From Flavimobilis marinus (lineage in GTDB: Bacteria > Actinomycetota > Actinomycetes > Actinomycetales > Cellulomonadaceae), in NCBI RefSeq assembly GCF_900113055.1, contig NZ_FONZ01000004.1, forward strand, positions 124,001 to 188,000: 64,000 bases of DNA, in the 5' to 3' direction. This document shows, piece after piece, positions 20,493-31,505 of the stretch. The first letter of the stretch is position 1; each line of letters starts with the position of its first letter. The notes beneath the pieces are model-generated. The model worked only from the letters and a program-made list of their open reading frames with translations. It was not told the origin of the DNA and made no database searches. Both the position numbers and the translations under genes were made by a program.

Positions 20493-21482
20493 GTGGACCT
20501 CGACGTATTCACCGACACCCACGAGGCCGAGTGGGCACGGCTCGACGCCCTCGTGCGCCGGCGCTCGCTCAGCGGCGCCGAGGCCGACGAGCTGATCCGC
20601 CTCTACCAGGCCGTGGCCACGCACCTGTCGACCGTGCGGTCGGCGGCGCCCGACCCCGCGCTCGTCTCGCGGCTGTCCCTGCTCCTGACCCGTGCCCGCG
20701 CGCGCGCCACCGGCAGCCACGACCCTTCGTGGCGCGACGTGAAGCGGTTCGCGCTCGTCGTCGTCCCCGCGGCGCTGTACCGGGTGCGGTGGTGGACGCA
20801 CGCCGTCACCGCCGCCTGCGTGCTCGTCGCCGCCGTGGTGGCCGTGAACTTGGTGCTCGACCCGGACCTCGTCGGCACCTTCTGGTCCCCGCTCGAGCAG
20901 GAGCAGTACGTCAACCGGGCGTTCGAGGAGTACTACGAGCCCGGGGTGGGCTTCGGGGTGCAGGTGTGGACCAACAACGCATGGATCGCCGCGCAGTGCG
21001 TGGCGTTCGGCATCACCGGCGCGTGGCCGGTCTACGTGCTGGTGCAGAACGCCGTCAACGTGGGGGCGGTGGCGGGCCTGATGGCCGTGCACGACCGACT
21101 CGACGTCTTCTTCGCGCTGATCCTGCCGCACGGGCTGCTCGAGCTCACGGCGATCTTCGTCGCCGGCGGCGCCGGTCTCAAGCTCTTCTGGACGGTGATC
21201 GACCCGGGCAACCGGCCGCGCATGCGCGCGGTGGCGGAGGAGGGGCGTGCCCTGATGTCGGTCGCGCTCGGCCTCGTCGCGGTGCTGGGCCTGTCGGGCC
21301 TGATCGAGGGGTTCATCACCGGGTCGGACCTGGCGTGGTGGCTCAAGATCGCGATCGGCGTCGTGGCGCTCGCGGCGTTCTGGACCTGGGTGACCGTGTT
21401 CGGGCGTCGCGCGGTCGCGGACGGCGAGACCGGCGACCTCACCGAGGACGACGCCGGGGCAGCGGTGCCGCTCGCGGTCTGA
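20493..21482 (+). CDS. SpoIIM (stage II sporulation protein M) family membrane protein
   Basis: A 329-residue protein with a soluble N-terminal part (VDLDVFTDTHEAEWARLDAL) that resembles the start of actinobacterial SpoIIM-family proteins. Five or so hydrophobic segments follow, with NNAWIAAQCVAFGITG and LPHGLLELTAIFVAGGAGL, the latter typical of the DUF95/SpoIIM fold. The GTG start lies 53 bp from the divergent RDD start. In endospore formers SpoIIM acts in a peptidoglycan hydrolase complex. This organism is not expected to form endospores, so the role is probably a general membrane function linked to the MoxR/DUF58 group next door. Confidence 0.85.
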   Translation: MDLDVFTDTHEAEWARLDALVRRRSLSGAEADELIRLYQAVATHLSTVRSAAPDPALVSRLSLLLTRARARATGSHDPSWRDVKRFALVVVPAALYRVRWWTHAVTAACVLVAAVVAVNLVLDPDLVGTFWSPLEQEQYVNRAFEEYYEPGVGFGVQVWTNNAWIAAQCVAFGITGAWPVYVLVQNAVNVGAVAGLMAVHDRLDVFFALILPHGLLELTAIFVAGGAGLKLFWTVIDPGNRPRMRAVAEEGRALMSVALGLVAVLGLSGLIEGFITGSDLAWWLKIAIGVVALAAFWTWVTVFGRRAVADGETGDLTEDDAGAAVPLAV

Positions 21483-21500
21483 GGCGCCGCGGCGGGCCGG

Positions 21501-21623
21501 TCAGGTCAGGACGATCGCGAGCGCGGGGAGCACGAACGTCGCGACGAGGCTCAGAGCCACGATGATCGCCACCCGGCGGGTGTGTCGCTCACGGGCCTGG
21601 GGGTCTCCGACGTATCTGCGCAT
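21501..21623 (-). CDS. Small single-span membrane protein (40 residues), hypothetical
   Basis: A 41-codon frame beginning at ATG 21623 with GGAG about four bases upstream. The product has a charged start (MRRYVGDPQARERHTRR) and one hydrophobic helix ending VLT. It sits 53 bp downstream of the DUF58 gene on the same strand and converges on the SpoIIM-like gene, so it may be the last gene of the MoxR operon. No family is recognised. Support is the ribosome site, the membrane helix and the fit between genes. Confidence 0.5.
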   Translation of the reverse strand: MRRYVGDPQARERHTRRVAIIVALSLVATFVLPALAIVLT

Positions 21624-21676
21624 GGTCTCCAGTGTGCCAGCCGCGGAAGGACCACCACGCCAGGGTCGCAAGCGCG

Positions 21677-22965
21677 TCAGAGCCGTCCGGCGGCCTTGAG
21701 GGCGAGGTACGTGTCGGCGAGGCGCGGCGCGATCGCGTCGGGTGCCGCGTGCACGACCTCCATGCCCCGCTGGCGCAGCAGCGCGGCCACGGCCGTGCGC
21801 TCGAGCTCGGCGCGCTCGGCGGCGGCCGCGTCGAACAGTGCCCGCGAGTCCCCGCGATCGGTACGCAGCGTCTCGCTCACCGGGTCCGCGACGGACGCCA
21901 GCACGACCTGGTGCGTGCGCGTGAGCTGTGCGGCCACGGGCAGGAGGCCGGTCTCGACGACGCCCGGGTCGGACGTCGTGAGCAGCACCACGAGCGCGCG
22001 CTGGGAGAGGCGCTCGTGCACGGCGGCGACGACGCCGGGCCAGTCGGTCTCGACGAGCGCCGGGTCGAGGGGGGCCATCGCGTCGGCGAGGGCCGGCATG
22101 AGCCGTGGCCCGCCCGCGCCCGCCACGCGGGCCCGCACGGTGCGGTCGAACGCGATCATCTCGACGCGGTCGCCTGCCCGGGACGCGAGGGCGGCGAGCA
22201 GCAGGGCGGCGTCGATCGAGGCGTCGAGGCGGGGCTCGTCGCCGATCCGCGCCGCCGAGGTGCGCGAGGTGTCCAGGACGATCATCACGCGCCGGTCGCG
22301 CTCGGGGCGCCAGGTGCGGACGACGACGTCGGCCCGGCGCGCGGTGGCGCGCCAGTCGATCGAGCGCACGTCGTCGCCGATCACGTACTCGCGCAGCGAG
22401 TCGAACTCCGTGCCCTCGCCACGGATTTGCACGGCGGCCGCGCCGTCGATCTCCCGCAGCCGCGCGAGGCGCGAGGGCAGGTGGCGGCGGGACGCGAAGG
22501 CGGGCAGCACCCGCAGCCGTGCGGGGACGTCCAGGGTGGCCTGCCGGCCCGCGAGCCCCAGCGGGCCGAGGGTCCGGACGGTGATGCCCGCAGCGACCCG
22601 GTCACCGCGCCGGGCGGGACGCAGCGCGGTCGTCAGGCGCCGGGCCTCGCCGGGCGGGAGCTGGAGCGGGTGCACAGGCTCGACCGCACCGGCCGACGGC
22701 GGCCAGGCGTCGCGCAGCACCCCGCGCAGGCGGCGGCGCCCCAGGTTGGTCGCGGTCACGGTGCAGGACGTCGCCTCGCCCAGGCGCACCGAGTGCGGCA
22801 CGTCGCGGCTGAGCCCGACCTGCCGGGGCGAGGCGGCCCGCAGCGCGTCGATCACGCACACCACGAGGACGAGTCCCAGCCAGGCGACGACCGTCCACGC
22901 GGACGGGCGCCAGAGCGCCGGGACCACGCCGAGCGCCGTGAGGCCCACAGCGCGCCCGGTGAGGA

Positions 22966-22969
<4 letters not shown>
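21677..22969 (-). CDS. DUF58 domain protein
   Basis: ATG 22969 overlaps the moxR-type stop (ATGA). The 430-residue protein has two N-terminal membrane segments, a beta-rich region, and the DUF58 signature [19 protein letters not shown] near residue 220, then a von Willebrand A-like part with [11 protein letters not shown] as metal-site region. DUF58 proteins are paired with MoxR AAA+ ATPases and are thought to be their substrates or partners in assembling envelope or enzyme complexes. The overlapping order with MoxR, DUF4350 and DUF4129 genes supports a single membrane-associated system. Confidence 0.88.
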
Positions 22970-24008
<1,039 letters not shown>

Positions 24009-24012
<4 letters not shown>

Positions 24013-25190
24013 GGGCGGTAAACCTCACTCTCGAGCTGGTCCAGCTGTGCGGTCAGGGTGAGCAGCTGCTGGTCGTCCTGGGGCGGTGGGCCGTAGAGCA
24101 GCCCGGAGACGTCGGGGGCCGGGCGACCGGTGGCGCGGGCGACCGCCTCCACGAGGGCGCCGGGCTGGGCGGCGCGGGTGACCCCGAGGCGACCGGCCAT
24201 GCGTTCGGCGGCGCCGGCACGCAGGGCGGCGCCGGCGTGCCCGTGGGCGCGCCCGCGGCGGTACAGGCGCCCGCGTCCCCGCGTGGCCTCGGCGGCGGGC
24301 ACGACGACCGGCAGGTCCTCGGCGACCACCGGGCCCAGGCGGCGCCCGCGCCACCACGCGGCCATCACCACGGTGAGCAGGGCGGCGAGCCCGACCGCGC
24401 CGGAGGCGGGTGGCAGCAGGCTCAGCACGCCGCCGCGTGGGGCGGGCTCGCCCGGGGTGGCGGTGACCTCGGGGACGGGCAGGTACCAGACGGCGTCCGG
24501 GTGCTTGCCCAGGGCGCGCAGCGCGAGGGCGGCGTTGCCGCCGGACGTGATGGCGCCGTTGGTGGTGAACGTCGCGTCGTCGACGATCACCACCCGGACC
24601 CCGTCGGCGCGCTCGTGCACGGCGTAGGCGCCTGCGGCCTGGTCGCCGGTGAACGGGAAGCAGACGTCCGGCGCGCGCAGGCCCTCGCCGGAGGAGGTCA
24701 GCGAGCCGGCGGCGGTGGCGTCCGGGTCGGTGCACACAGCGGCGCGCGCCACGCCCACGGTCGGCTCGAGGCCGGCGGGCTCGACGGCGCCGTCGGTCGC
24801 GCGCTCGAGGAGCGCGGCGTCCGGGGCGAGCAGGACGAGGTCCGCGCCGGTGCCGAGCACCGTGTCGACCGCGCCGGGCGTGAGCCCGTCCGAGGACGCG
24901 ACCACGAGCGTGGTGCCAGGTCCGGCGTGGTCCGCGACCTCCGTGGCCGAGCGCACGTAGCGGATGTCGACTCCCTGGTCGCCGAGCACGTGTGCGAGCG
25001 CGCGCGTGCCGGAGGGGCCGGGGTTGTCGGGCGCGAGCGGCGTGGACGACGTGCGCCCCTGCAGCAGCGGGATGCCGACGGCGGTCAGCAGCACGACGAG
25101 CGCGATGAGCACGGGCAGGCGCGCCCCGGTCCAGCGTCGCGAGGCGCGGCTGCGCGCCGTGGTGCCGTCGCCGACGACCTGCGCGCTCAC
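24009..25190 (-). CDS. DUF4350 domain membrane protein
   Basis: The 393-residue product has a membrane segment near residues 20-40, an extracytoplasmic DUF4350-like domain ([22 protein letters not shown]) with a Rossmann-like pattern, a second membrane segment around residue 265, and a soluble Arg/Ala-rich tail. The GTG at 25190 overlaps the stop of the DUF4129 gene. DUF4350 proteins occur almost always with MoxR, DUF58 and DUF4129 proteins; their biochemical role is not known. The tail ends in a Glu/Leu-rich helix that could contact MoxR. Confidence 0.8.
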
Positions 25191-25804
25191 GCGAGCACCG
25201 CCGGGCGCTCGTCCGCGAGCGTCGCGTCGAGCGCCGCCATGCGCTCGTAGTCGCCGAGGCTGCCGGGGCGGTCGCCGTAGCAGACCTCGTCGAACACCCG
25301 TCCGGCGTCGTGCAGGGCCGGGGCGTGCGCGGGGAAGCGCGGCTCGGCCTCGTGCGCGGCCTCGGCTGCGGTGCGCCCCGGGCGCTCGTCGAGCAGCGCG
25401 CGCTCCTCGAGCGATCGGACCAGCGCACGGAACGCGTCGAGCACGGCGGTCGCGTGGTCCTGCGAGCGCGCGGCGGCGGCCGCACGCTCGCGCCACTCCT
25501 GGGCGGACAGGGTGGTCTCGCCCAGCACGGCCTCGGCCGTGCGGGCCCGCCGAGCGCGCCGGAGCGGCCCGGCGACGACGAGGGCGATCGCCACCACGAC
25601 GGCGACGACGAGCGCCCCGATCAGCGTGAGCCAGCCGATGCCGAGGTCGACGCTTCCGCTGCCGCTGAAGAGCTCGGAGATCCATCGCAGGATCCGGGGG
25701 ATCAGGCCCTCGGTCTCCTGGTAGGCGCTGTCGGCGAGCTCGTCGGTGAGCCAGCGCCGGGCGGTCTCGGCGTCGGGGTCGACCGGGATCTCGAGGCCCA
25801 GCAC
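25187..25804 (-). CDS. DUF4129 domain protein
   Basis: The start is GTG 25804, the first good codon after the upstream stop at 25810; no strong ribosome site is visible, so coupling is likely. The 205-residue protein has one membrane helix near residues 45-70 (LTLIGALVVAVVVAIALVVA) and a C-terminal DUF4129 domain. That domain ends with the usual EVCYGDRPGSLGDYERMAALD block containing the conserved Tyr-Gly and Asp-Tyr. In transglutaminase-DUF4129 proteins this domain is the partner module of MoxR/DUF58 systems; here it stands alone without a transglutaminase. Function is unknown. Confidence 0.8.
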   Translation of the reverse strand: MLGLEIPVDPDAETARRWLTDELADSAYQETEGLIPRILRWISELFSGSGSVDLGIGWLTLIGALVVAVVVAIALVVAGPLRRARRARTAEAVLGETTLSAQEWRERAAAAARSQDHATAVLDAFRALVRSLEERALLDERPGRTAAEAAHEAEPRFPAHAPALHDAGRVFDEVCYGDRPGSLGDYERMAALDATLADERPAVLA

Positions 25805-25809
25805 CGCGG

Positions 25810-27012
25810 CTAGCCCGCCGACGGCCGGGCTGCCGCAGCCGCGAGCTCGACGTCGAGCCCTTCGCGCCGCATCCGGACGTCGATGTAGATCAGGGCGAGG
25901 ACGCTCCCGGAGAACGCCGCGGTGATCGTGTAGGAGATCACGAAGCCCACCATGACCAGGACGCTGGCGAGCACCTGGGTCTCCATCGCGACCCCGACGA
26001 TGCCGCCGATGAACGCGAACGGGGTCACGAGGATCGACGCGACGATCTGGACGATGATCTGCATGACGACGTAGACGCCGAGGATCCGCCAGAAGGCGCC
26101 ACGGGTGAGCCGCCACCCGCGGACGATGGCCTTGCCGAGGGTCAGGCGCTCGAGCACGAGGACCGGGGCGATCAGCAAGGTGCGGACGCTGAACCAGACG
26201 ACCACGACGATGCCCACGCCCGAGGCGACGATGATCGCCCCCAGGACGTCGGCGAGACTGGTGCCCAACGCGATCGCGAGACCGACGGCAGCGGCGACGA
26301 CGAGCACGATGAGCGCGGTGACGCCCGCCGACACGAGCACGGCGAGAGCGATCAGCCGGAGCAGTTGGTTCTTGACCTGATCCCAGACCTCGCGGACGCT
26401 CACCTTCTCGCCGAGCACGGCGCGGCTGACGGCGAAGATGAGCAGACCGCTCACGGCAGGGAGCGCCACCGACAGCAGGAGCGCGCCGACGGTGGGGCCG
26501 AGGTCGACCGTCGCCGAGCCGGTGGCCAGCAGGACCTCCTCCGCCTCGGTCCCCAGGAGCCAGTCGGTCATGGGCAGGGCACCCGAGATGACGACGGCGA
26601 GCACGGCGGCGATCGAGGTGATGACGGCCGTGAGGCCGAGCATGACGCGTGGATTCGCGCGCAGCGCGCCGAAAGCGCCGTCGAGGAACTCGCCCAGGCG
26701 CAGCGGCCGCAGCGGGATGATTCCTGGCTTGGTCGGTAGTCCCGCCCCGGGGCCACCCCACGGCGAGGGCGCGCCCTGCGGCGCGCCGTACTGCGGTTGG
26801 CCGTACTGAGCGCCGCCGTACTGCGGCTGGCCGTACTGGGTGCCGCCGTAGCCCTGGCCGTATGTCGGCTGGCCGTACGCGGGCTGGCCGGCCGGTGGCT
26901 GCGGAGCGCCGGGTGGCGGAACCGTGCCGTCGGGGGGCGGGACCGGCGCGTAGTGCCCGTAGCGGGGCGCGGGTGTGGTCGGGCCCCAGCCCTCGTTCTC
27001 CGGCGTGCTCAT
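25810..27012 (-). CDS. Polytopic membrane protein with Gln/Tyr/Gly/Pro-rich N terminus
   Basis: ATG 27012 is chosen for the GGGAGGA site just upstream. Of 400 residues, the first about 95 are low-complexity (repeated YGQP and YGGAQ units), likely disordered and cytoplasmic. Six or more hydrophobic segments follow LRPLRLGEFLDGAFGALRANP. That entry motif is typical of actinobacterial proteins annotated as glycerophosphoryl diester phosphodiesterase membrane domain; no catalytic phosphodiesterase domain is present. It is first in the DUF4129-DUF4350-MoxR-DUF58 series and is divergent from mtrA. A transport or scaffold role is possible. I would not call it an enzyme. Confidence 0.75.
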   Translation of the reverse strand: MSTPENEGWGPTTPAPRYGHYAPVPPPDGTVPPPGAPQPPAGQPAYGQPTYGQGYGGTQYGQPQYGGAQYGQPQYGAPQGAPSPWGGPGAGLPTKPGIIPLRPLRLGEFLDGAFGALRANPRVMLGLTAVITSIAAVLAVVISGALPMTDWLLGTEAEEVLLATGSATVDLGPTVGALLLSVALPAVSGLLIFAVSRAVLGEKVSVREVWDQVKNQLLRLIALAVLVSAGVTALIVLVVAAAVGLAIALGTSLADVLGAIIVASGVGIVVVVWFSVRTLLIAPVLVLERLTLGKAIVRGWRLTRGAFWRILGVYVVMQIIVQIVASILVTPFAFIGGIVGVAMETQVLASVLVMVGFVISYTITAAFSGSVLALIYIDVRMRREGLDVELAAAAARPSAG

Positions 27013-27123
27013 CAGTTCCTCCCCCGGGGGCCGGCGCTCGCCGGCGTGACGCGTCAGGCGACATCGTGCCACGGATGGGCTCGCCCTGGCCCGGCCGCTC
27101 CGCCCAGGTGGCAGACTTCAGGC

Positions 27124-27807
27124 ATGAAGGAACGTGTGCTCGTCGTCGACGACGACATGGCCCTGGCCGAGATGATCGGGATCGTGCTGCGCGGAGAGGG
27201 CTTCGAGCCGTCGTTCTGCGCGGACGGGGACGGGGCGCTCGGTGCGTTCCGCGAGCACAAGCCCGACCTCGTGCTGCTCGACCTCATGCTCCCGGGCAAG
27301 GACGGCAACGAGGTGTGCCGCCAGATCCGCGGGGAGTCCGGGGTGCCGATCATCATGCTCACGGCCAAGTCCGACACGGTCGACGTCGTCGTCGGCCTCG
27401 AGTCGGGTGCGGACGACTACATCTCCAAGCCGTTCAAGCCCAAGGAGCTCGTGGCGCGCATCCGTGCACGCCTGCGCCGCACGACAGACCCCGCACCGGA
27501 GCGGCTCGCGATCGGCGACCTCGAGATCGACGTCACCGGCCACCGCGTCACCCGCGACGGTCAGCCGATCCTCCTCACGCCCCTCGAGTTCGACCTGCTC
27601 GTCGCGCTCGCGCGCAAGCCGTGGCAGGTGTTCAGCCGCGAGGTGCTGCTCGAGAAGGTCTGGGGCTACCGGCACGCCGCCGACACGCGCCTGGTGAACG
27701 TCCACGTGCAGCGGCTGCGTTCGAAGATCGAGCACGACCCCGAGCGACCGGAGATCGTCGTCACCGTCCGCGGTGTCGGGTACAAGGCTGGCGCCAGCGC
27801 CTCGTGA
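27124..27807 (+). CDS. mtrA: Two-component response regulator MtrA
   Basis: The 227-residue OmpR-type regulator has acidic residues DDD at 9-11, phospho-acceptor Asp about 53 in LLDLMLPGKDG, Thr-Ala-Lys after IIML, and a C-terminal winged helix (GQPILLTPLEFDLL; VRGVGYK). The length, the MKERVLVVDDDMALAEM start and the partner genes identify MtrA, the actinobacterial regulator of wall hydrolases and division. There is little room for a ribosome site, and CAGACT lies about six bases before the ATG, so the mRNA may be leaderless. The stop overlaps the GTG of mtrB. Confidence 0.95.
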   Translation: MKERVLVVDDDMALAEMIGIVLRGEGFEPSFCADGDGALGAFREHKPDLVLLDLMLPGKDGNEVCRQIRGESGVPIIMLTAKSDTVDVVVGLESGADDYISKPFKPKELVARIRARLRRTTDPAPERLAIGDLEIDVTGHRVTRDGQPILLTPLEFDLLVALARKPWQVFSREVLLEKVWGYRHAADTRLVNVHVQRLRSKIEHDPERPEIVVTVRGVGYKAGASAS

Positions 27808-29549
27808 ACGCACGCGCTCGACGCACGCTCGACCGCCTGCGCAGGTTCCCGCGCCGCACGCAGGTGCTCGTGGCACGCCTGGCGCGACGGTGGCGGTCGT
27901 CGATGCAGGCCCAGGTCATCACGACGACCCTGGTCGTGGGCACGATCACGATGATCGCGCTCGGCGGCTACCTCACCACCTCGATCCGCGACGGGCTGTT
28001 CCGCGAGCGTCTCGACCAGATCCTCCTGGAGAGCGCACGGTCGACCTCCGAGGCGCAGGGCAACTTCGACGCCGCGACCGCGAGCACGGCCACCCAGGTC
28101 CAGCAGCTGCTCAACGACATGCTGCCCAAGCTCAGCACCGGTGGCGCTGCGCAGCGCGAGGCGTTCCTGTGGCGGCCCGAGGACTCCACGTCGCCCGTCG
28201 CGGTGATCGACCTGAACACCGCACCGTCGCTCGCCGAGGTGATCACGCCGGAGATGCGCGCCCGGACCGTCGCCGCCCGGGACCAGCTGTGGCAGTCCGT
28301 CAGCGTCGACCAGGCGGACGGCACGGTCGTCCCGGGCATCGTCGTCGGATCGCTCGTCGAGGTGCCTCTGGCCGGTCCGTTCGAGCTCTACTACCTCTAC
28401 ACGCTCGAGCAGGAGCAGCGCACGCTCGCGTTCATCCAGCGGATCCTGCTCGGGGGGGCGTTCACGCTCGTCGGTCTGATCCTCGCGATCACCTGGCTCG
28501 TGACCCGGCAGGCCGTGCACCCCGTGCGCCAGGCCGCCGTGGTCGCCGCGCGGCTCGCGGACGGCCACCTCGACGAGCGCATGGTCGTGCGCGGCCAGGA
28601 CGAGATGGCGACCCTCGCGGCGTCGTTCAACGAGATGGCCGCGAGCCTCCAGGACCAGATCGAGCAGATGGAGAGCCTGTCCACCCTGCAGCGGCGCTTC
28701 GTGTCGGACGTCTCGCACGAGCTGCGGACCCCGCTGACCACCATCCGCATGGCGGCGGAGGTGATCCACGCCTCGAGCGACGAGTTCGAGCCAGCGATCC
28801 GGCGCTCGGCGGAGCTGCTGGCGCTCCAGCTCGACCGGTTCGAGGACCTGCTGGCGGACCTGCTCGAGATCTCCCGCTTCGACGCCGGAGCCGCGACGCT
28901 CGAGGCGGAGCGGCGTGACATGCGGGACGTCGCGGACCGGGCGCTGGACCAGGCGATGGTGCTTGCGCAGACCAAGGGCGTGTGGATCACGGCGTCGTAC
29001 CCCGAGGAGCCCGCGGTCGCCGACCTCGACCCGCGCCGGGTGGAGCGGATCCTGCGCAACCTGCTGGTCAACGCCGTCGAGCACGCCGAGGACGGACCGG
29101 TGGAGATCACCGTCGGGGCGAGCGCGCACTCGGTGGCCGTGACGGTCCGCGACTACGGGGTCGGGATGTCGCGCGAGGCCACGGCCCACGTGTTCGACCG
29201 GTTCTGGCGCGCCGACCCGGCGCGCGCGCGGACGTCCGGCGGCACGGGGCTCGGCCTCGCGATCTCGCTCGAGGACGCGCACCTGCACGGGGGTTGGCTC
29301 GAGGCCTGGGGGAGCCCCGGCACGGGTGCCTGCTTCCGCCTCACGGTGCCGCGCCGAGCGGGGATCGTGCTCGAGAGCTCGCCCCTCCCGCTCGAGCCGG
29401 AGCGCACGTACTCTGGCCCTGCGGTGAGCACCGGATCGATCCCCGTCGTCCGGGTCGCCGATCACGGTCCCGCCGCGGTCCCGACCATGGACGACGAGTC
29501 CCACTCGATCCTCGTCGCCCACGACCGTCCGCAGGAGGGAACCCGATGA
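27804..29549 (+). CDS. mtrB: Two-component sensor histidine kinase MtrB
   Basis: The GTG at 27804 overlaps the mtrA stop. The 581-residue kinase has a basic N terminus, a first membrane helix near 40-60, an extracytoplasmic sensor region of about 150 residues, and a second helix near 215-235. The HAMP domain, H-box FVSDVSHELRTPLTTIR, N-box RILRNLLVNAVEHAEDG and glycine boxes YGVGMS and GGTGLGLAI follow. An extra C-terminal tail of about 60 residues lies after the ATP domain. It phosphorylates MtrA. In M. tuberculosis MtrB activity is linked to division sites and to LpqB; the same gene order here supports that set. Confidence 0.95.
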   Translation: MNARARRTLDRLRRFPRRTQVLVARLARRWRSSMQAQVITTTLVVGTITMIALGGYLTTSIRDGLFRERLDQILLESARSTSEAQGNFDAATASTATQVQQLLNDMLPKLSTGGAAQREAFLWRPEDSTSPVAVIDLNTAPSLAEVITPEMRARTVAARDQLWQSVSVDQADGTVVPGIVVGSLVEVPLAGPFELYYLYTLEQEQRTLAFIQRILLGGAFTLVGLILAITWLVTRQAVHPVRQAAVVAARLADGHLDERMVVRGQDEMATLAASFNEMAASLQDQIEQMESLSTLQRRFVSDVSHELRTPLTTIRMAAEVIHASSDEFEPAIRRSAELLALQLDRFEDLLADLLEISRFDAGAATLEAERRDMRDVADRALDQAMVLAQTKGVWITASYPEEPAVADLDPRRVERILRNLLVNAVEHAEDGPVEITVGASAHSVAVTVRDYGVGMSREATAHVFDRFWRADPARARTSGGTGLGLAISLEDAHLHGGWLEAWGSPGTGACFRLTVPRRAGIVLESSPLPLEPERTYSGPAVSTGSIPVVRVADHGPAAVPTMDDESHSILVAHDRPQEGTR

Positions 29550-31372
29550 CCGTGCTCCCGCGTCGCGGCGCCTGCACCGCGCTGGCCGCCGTCCTGGTCC
29601 TCGGGGGCTGTGCCTCCATCCCCGTGCGCGGGCCGGTGACCGTCGGCGACGTCGAGGTGCAGGAGTCGAGCGAGCTCTTCCTCCAGGTGTACGGCCCCGG
29701 GGAGGACGCGACGCCCGAGCAGGTGGTCCGCGGCTTCCTGTCCGCGCAGGCCGCGGGCGTGAGCGAGGGCTTCGAGACGGCGCGCCTGTTCTTGGCCGAG
29801 CCGGCGCGTCAGACCTGGGACCCGACCACCCAGACGGTCGTGTACGCCGGGGACCTCCCGCTGACGCCCGGCGCTGACCCGGTGGACCCGGAGGACCCCG
29901 CGACCGACCCGTCGGACGTGCCGGCCGACGACGACGCCGGATCGGGCGACGCCACGTCCGGCGAGGATGGCACGGCCGAGTCCTCAGCCACCGCGACACC
30001 GCCCCCCGACGAGGGCGCGGACGGCACCGTCACGCTCGTCAGCACCGTGCAGGTGAGCGCGACGATCGACGACGGCGGCCGCTACACGGAGGCGGCGGCG
30101 GGCGCGACCCGGGACGTCACGTACTCGCTCGTCACGGACGGTGCGGGGCAGTGGCGCATCTCCGTCGTGCCGGACGGCGTCGTCGTCTCGCAGCCCAACT
30201 TCGCCTCCGTCTACCGCCCCACGCCGCTGTACTTCGTGACGCCCGACCGCGCGTACCTCGTCCCGGACCTGCGGTGGTTCCCGCGGCGCAACACCGCGAC
30301 CTACGCGACCCAGGCGCTGCTCGAGGGGCCGTCGCCGTGGCTGCGGGACGCCGTCGTGACGGGCGTCCCCGTCGGGACGACCCTGACCGTCGGCGCCGTG
30401 TCGGTGGACACCAGCGGCTCCGCGGTCGTCGACCTCACGGCCGGGGCGCTCAGCGCGTCCGACGAGCAGCGAGCGCTCCTCGAGGCCCAGGTCGAGGCCA
30501 CCCTGCTGCGGGTCCCGGGCGTCAGCGCGGTGGAGGTCCGGGTGTCCGGGAACCCGCTGAGCGTTGCGACGCCGGTGAACCCCGTGCGCGACCCCGGTCC
30601 CGTGGGACTGCCCCGAGCGGTCCGGGAGGGCTCGGTCGTGACCGTCGACGGCCGCGAGATCACCCCGGTGACGGGCCTCGCCCCGTTGACCGAGGAGCCG
30701 ACGGCGCTCGCGGTCTCGCCCGTCGACGCGAGCGTGACCGTCCGGCTGGGCACCCAGGCGTTGGCGCTGCTGCCCACGAACGGCACCGGACCGGTCCCGT
30801 TCCTGCAGGGGCGCGACGTCCTGGCACCCTCCGTGGACGCGGACGGATGGGTGTGGTCCGGGTCCGCCGACGCCGGGCTGCGGCTCGCGCGCTACGACGG
30901 GACGGAGATTGCGCTCGCCGCCGACTGGCTCGCGGAGCAGGAGCTGGCCGCGGTCCGGGTCTCGCGCGACGGCGCCCGCGTCGCGCTCATCTCTCGGAAC
31001 GCGGAGGGCGTCCAGATCGACGTCGCCGGGGTCGTGCGTGACGAGACCGGTGCCCCGCGGCAGCTGACCGAACCGATCGCCGTGGGCGCGCGCCTGGTCT
31101 CGGCGACGGACCTGGCGTGGGTGGACGAGTCGACGCTCGCCGTGCTGGGCAGCGCCGCGCAGGACACCGCCCTCGCGGTGCACACCGTCAGCGTCGGCGG
31201 GCAGTCCGAGGGCGTAGCGGCGGTCGAGGGCGTCGCGTCGATCGCCGCGGGCCGAGGGAGCCGCTCGATCTACGTCGTCACCGGTGCCGGAGAGCTCTTC
31301 ACCCGGAGCGCGACCGGCACGAACTGGTCGTTGATCTCCACCGACGTGGACCTCTTCGCCTTCCCGGGCTGA
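29546..31372 (+). CDS. lpqB: Lipoprotein LpqB
   Basis: The 608-residue product has a lipoprotein signal with lipobox LGGC at residues 19-22. A GerMN-like region (PDRAYLVPDLRWFPRR; VVDLTAGALSASDEQ) and a C-terminal beta-propeller-like half follow. LpqB is an accessory lipoprotein that modulates MtrB in mycobacteria. Its ATG overlaps the mtrB stop. A stretch of about 50 residues (roughly 110-160), very rich in Asp, Pro, Ser and Thr, interrupts the first domain and looks like a disordered insertion. It is transcribed with mtrAB. Confidence 0.92.
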   Translation: MTVLPRRGACTALAAVLVLGGCASIPVRGPVTVGDVEVQESSELFLQVYGPGEDATPEQVVRGFLSAQAAGVSEGFETARLFLAEPARQTWDPTTQTVVYAGDLPLTPGADPVDPEDPATDPSDVPADDDAGSGDATSGEDGTAESSATATPPPDEGADGTVTLVSTVQVSATIDDGGRYTEAAAGATRDVTYSLVTDGAGQWRISVVPDGVVVSQPNFASVYRPTPLYFVTPDRAYLVPDLRWFPRRNTATYATQALLEGPSPWLRDAVVTGVPVGTTLTVGAVSVDTSGSAVVDLTAGALSASDEQRALLEAQVEATLLRVPGVSAVEVRVSGNPLSVATPVNPVRDPGPVGLPRAVREGSVVTVDGREITPVTGLAPLTEEPTALAVSPVDASVTVRLGTQALALLPTNGTGPVPFLQGRDVLAPSVDADGWVWSGSADAGLRLARYDGTEIALAADWLAEQELAAVRVSRDGARVALISRNAEGVQIDVAGVVRDETGAPRQLTEPIAVGARLVSATDLAWVDESTLAVLGSAAQDTALAVHTVSVGGQSEGVAAVEGVASIAAGRGSRSIYVVTGAGELFTRSATGTNWSLISTDVDLFAFPG

Positions 31373-31505
31373 CGGGCCGGGGCGGGCGGGTCGTGCGGGC
31401 CGGGCTGGGCCCGTACCGCCCTCCCCAGGGCGGCGACGAGCGCCTCCGCGTCCCCAGCGCGGCCCGGGGCGAGCCCGGTCGGTGGCCGGCGGGAAGGCTG
31501 GCGCC

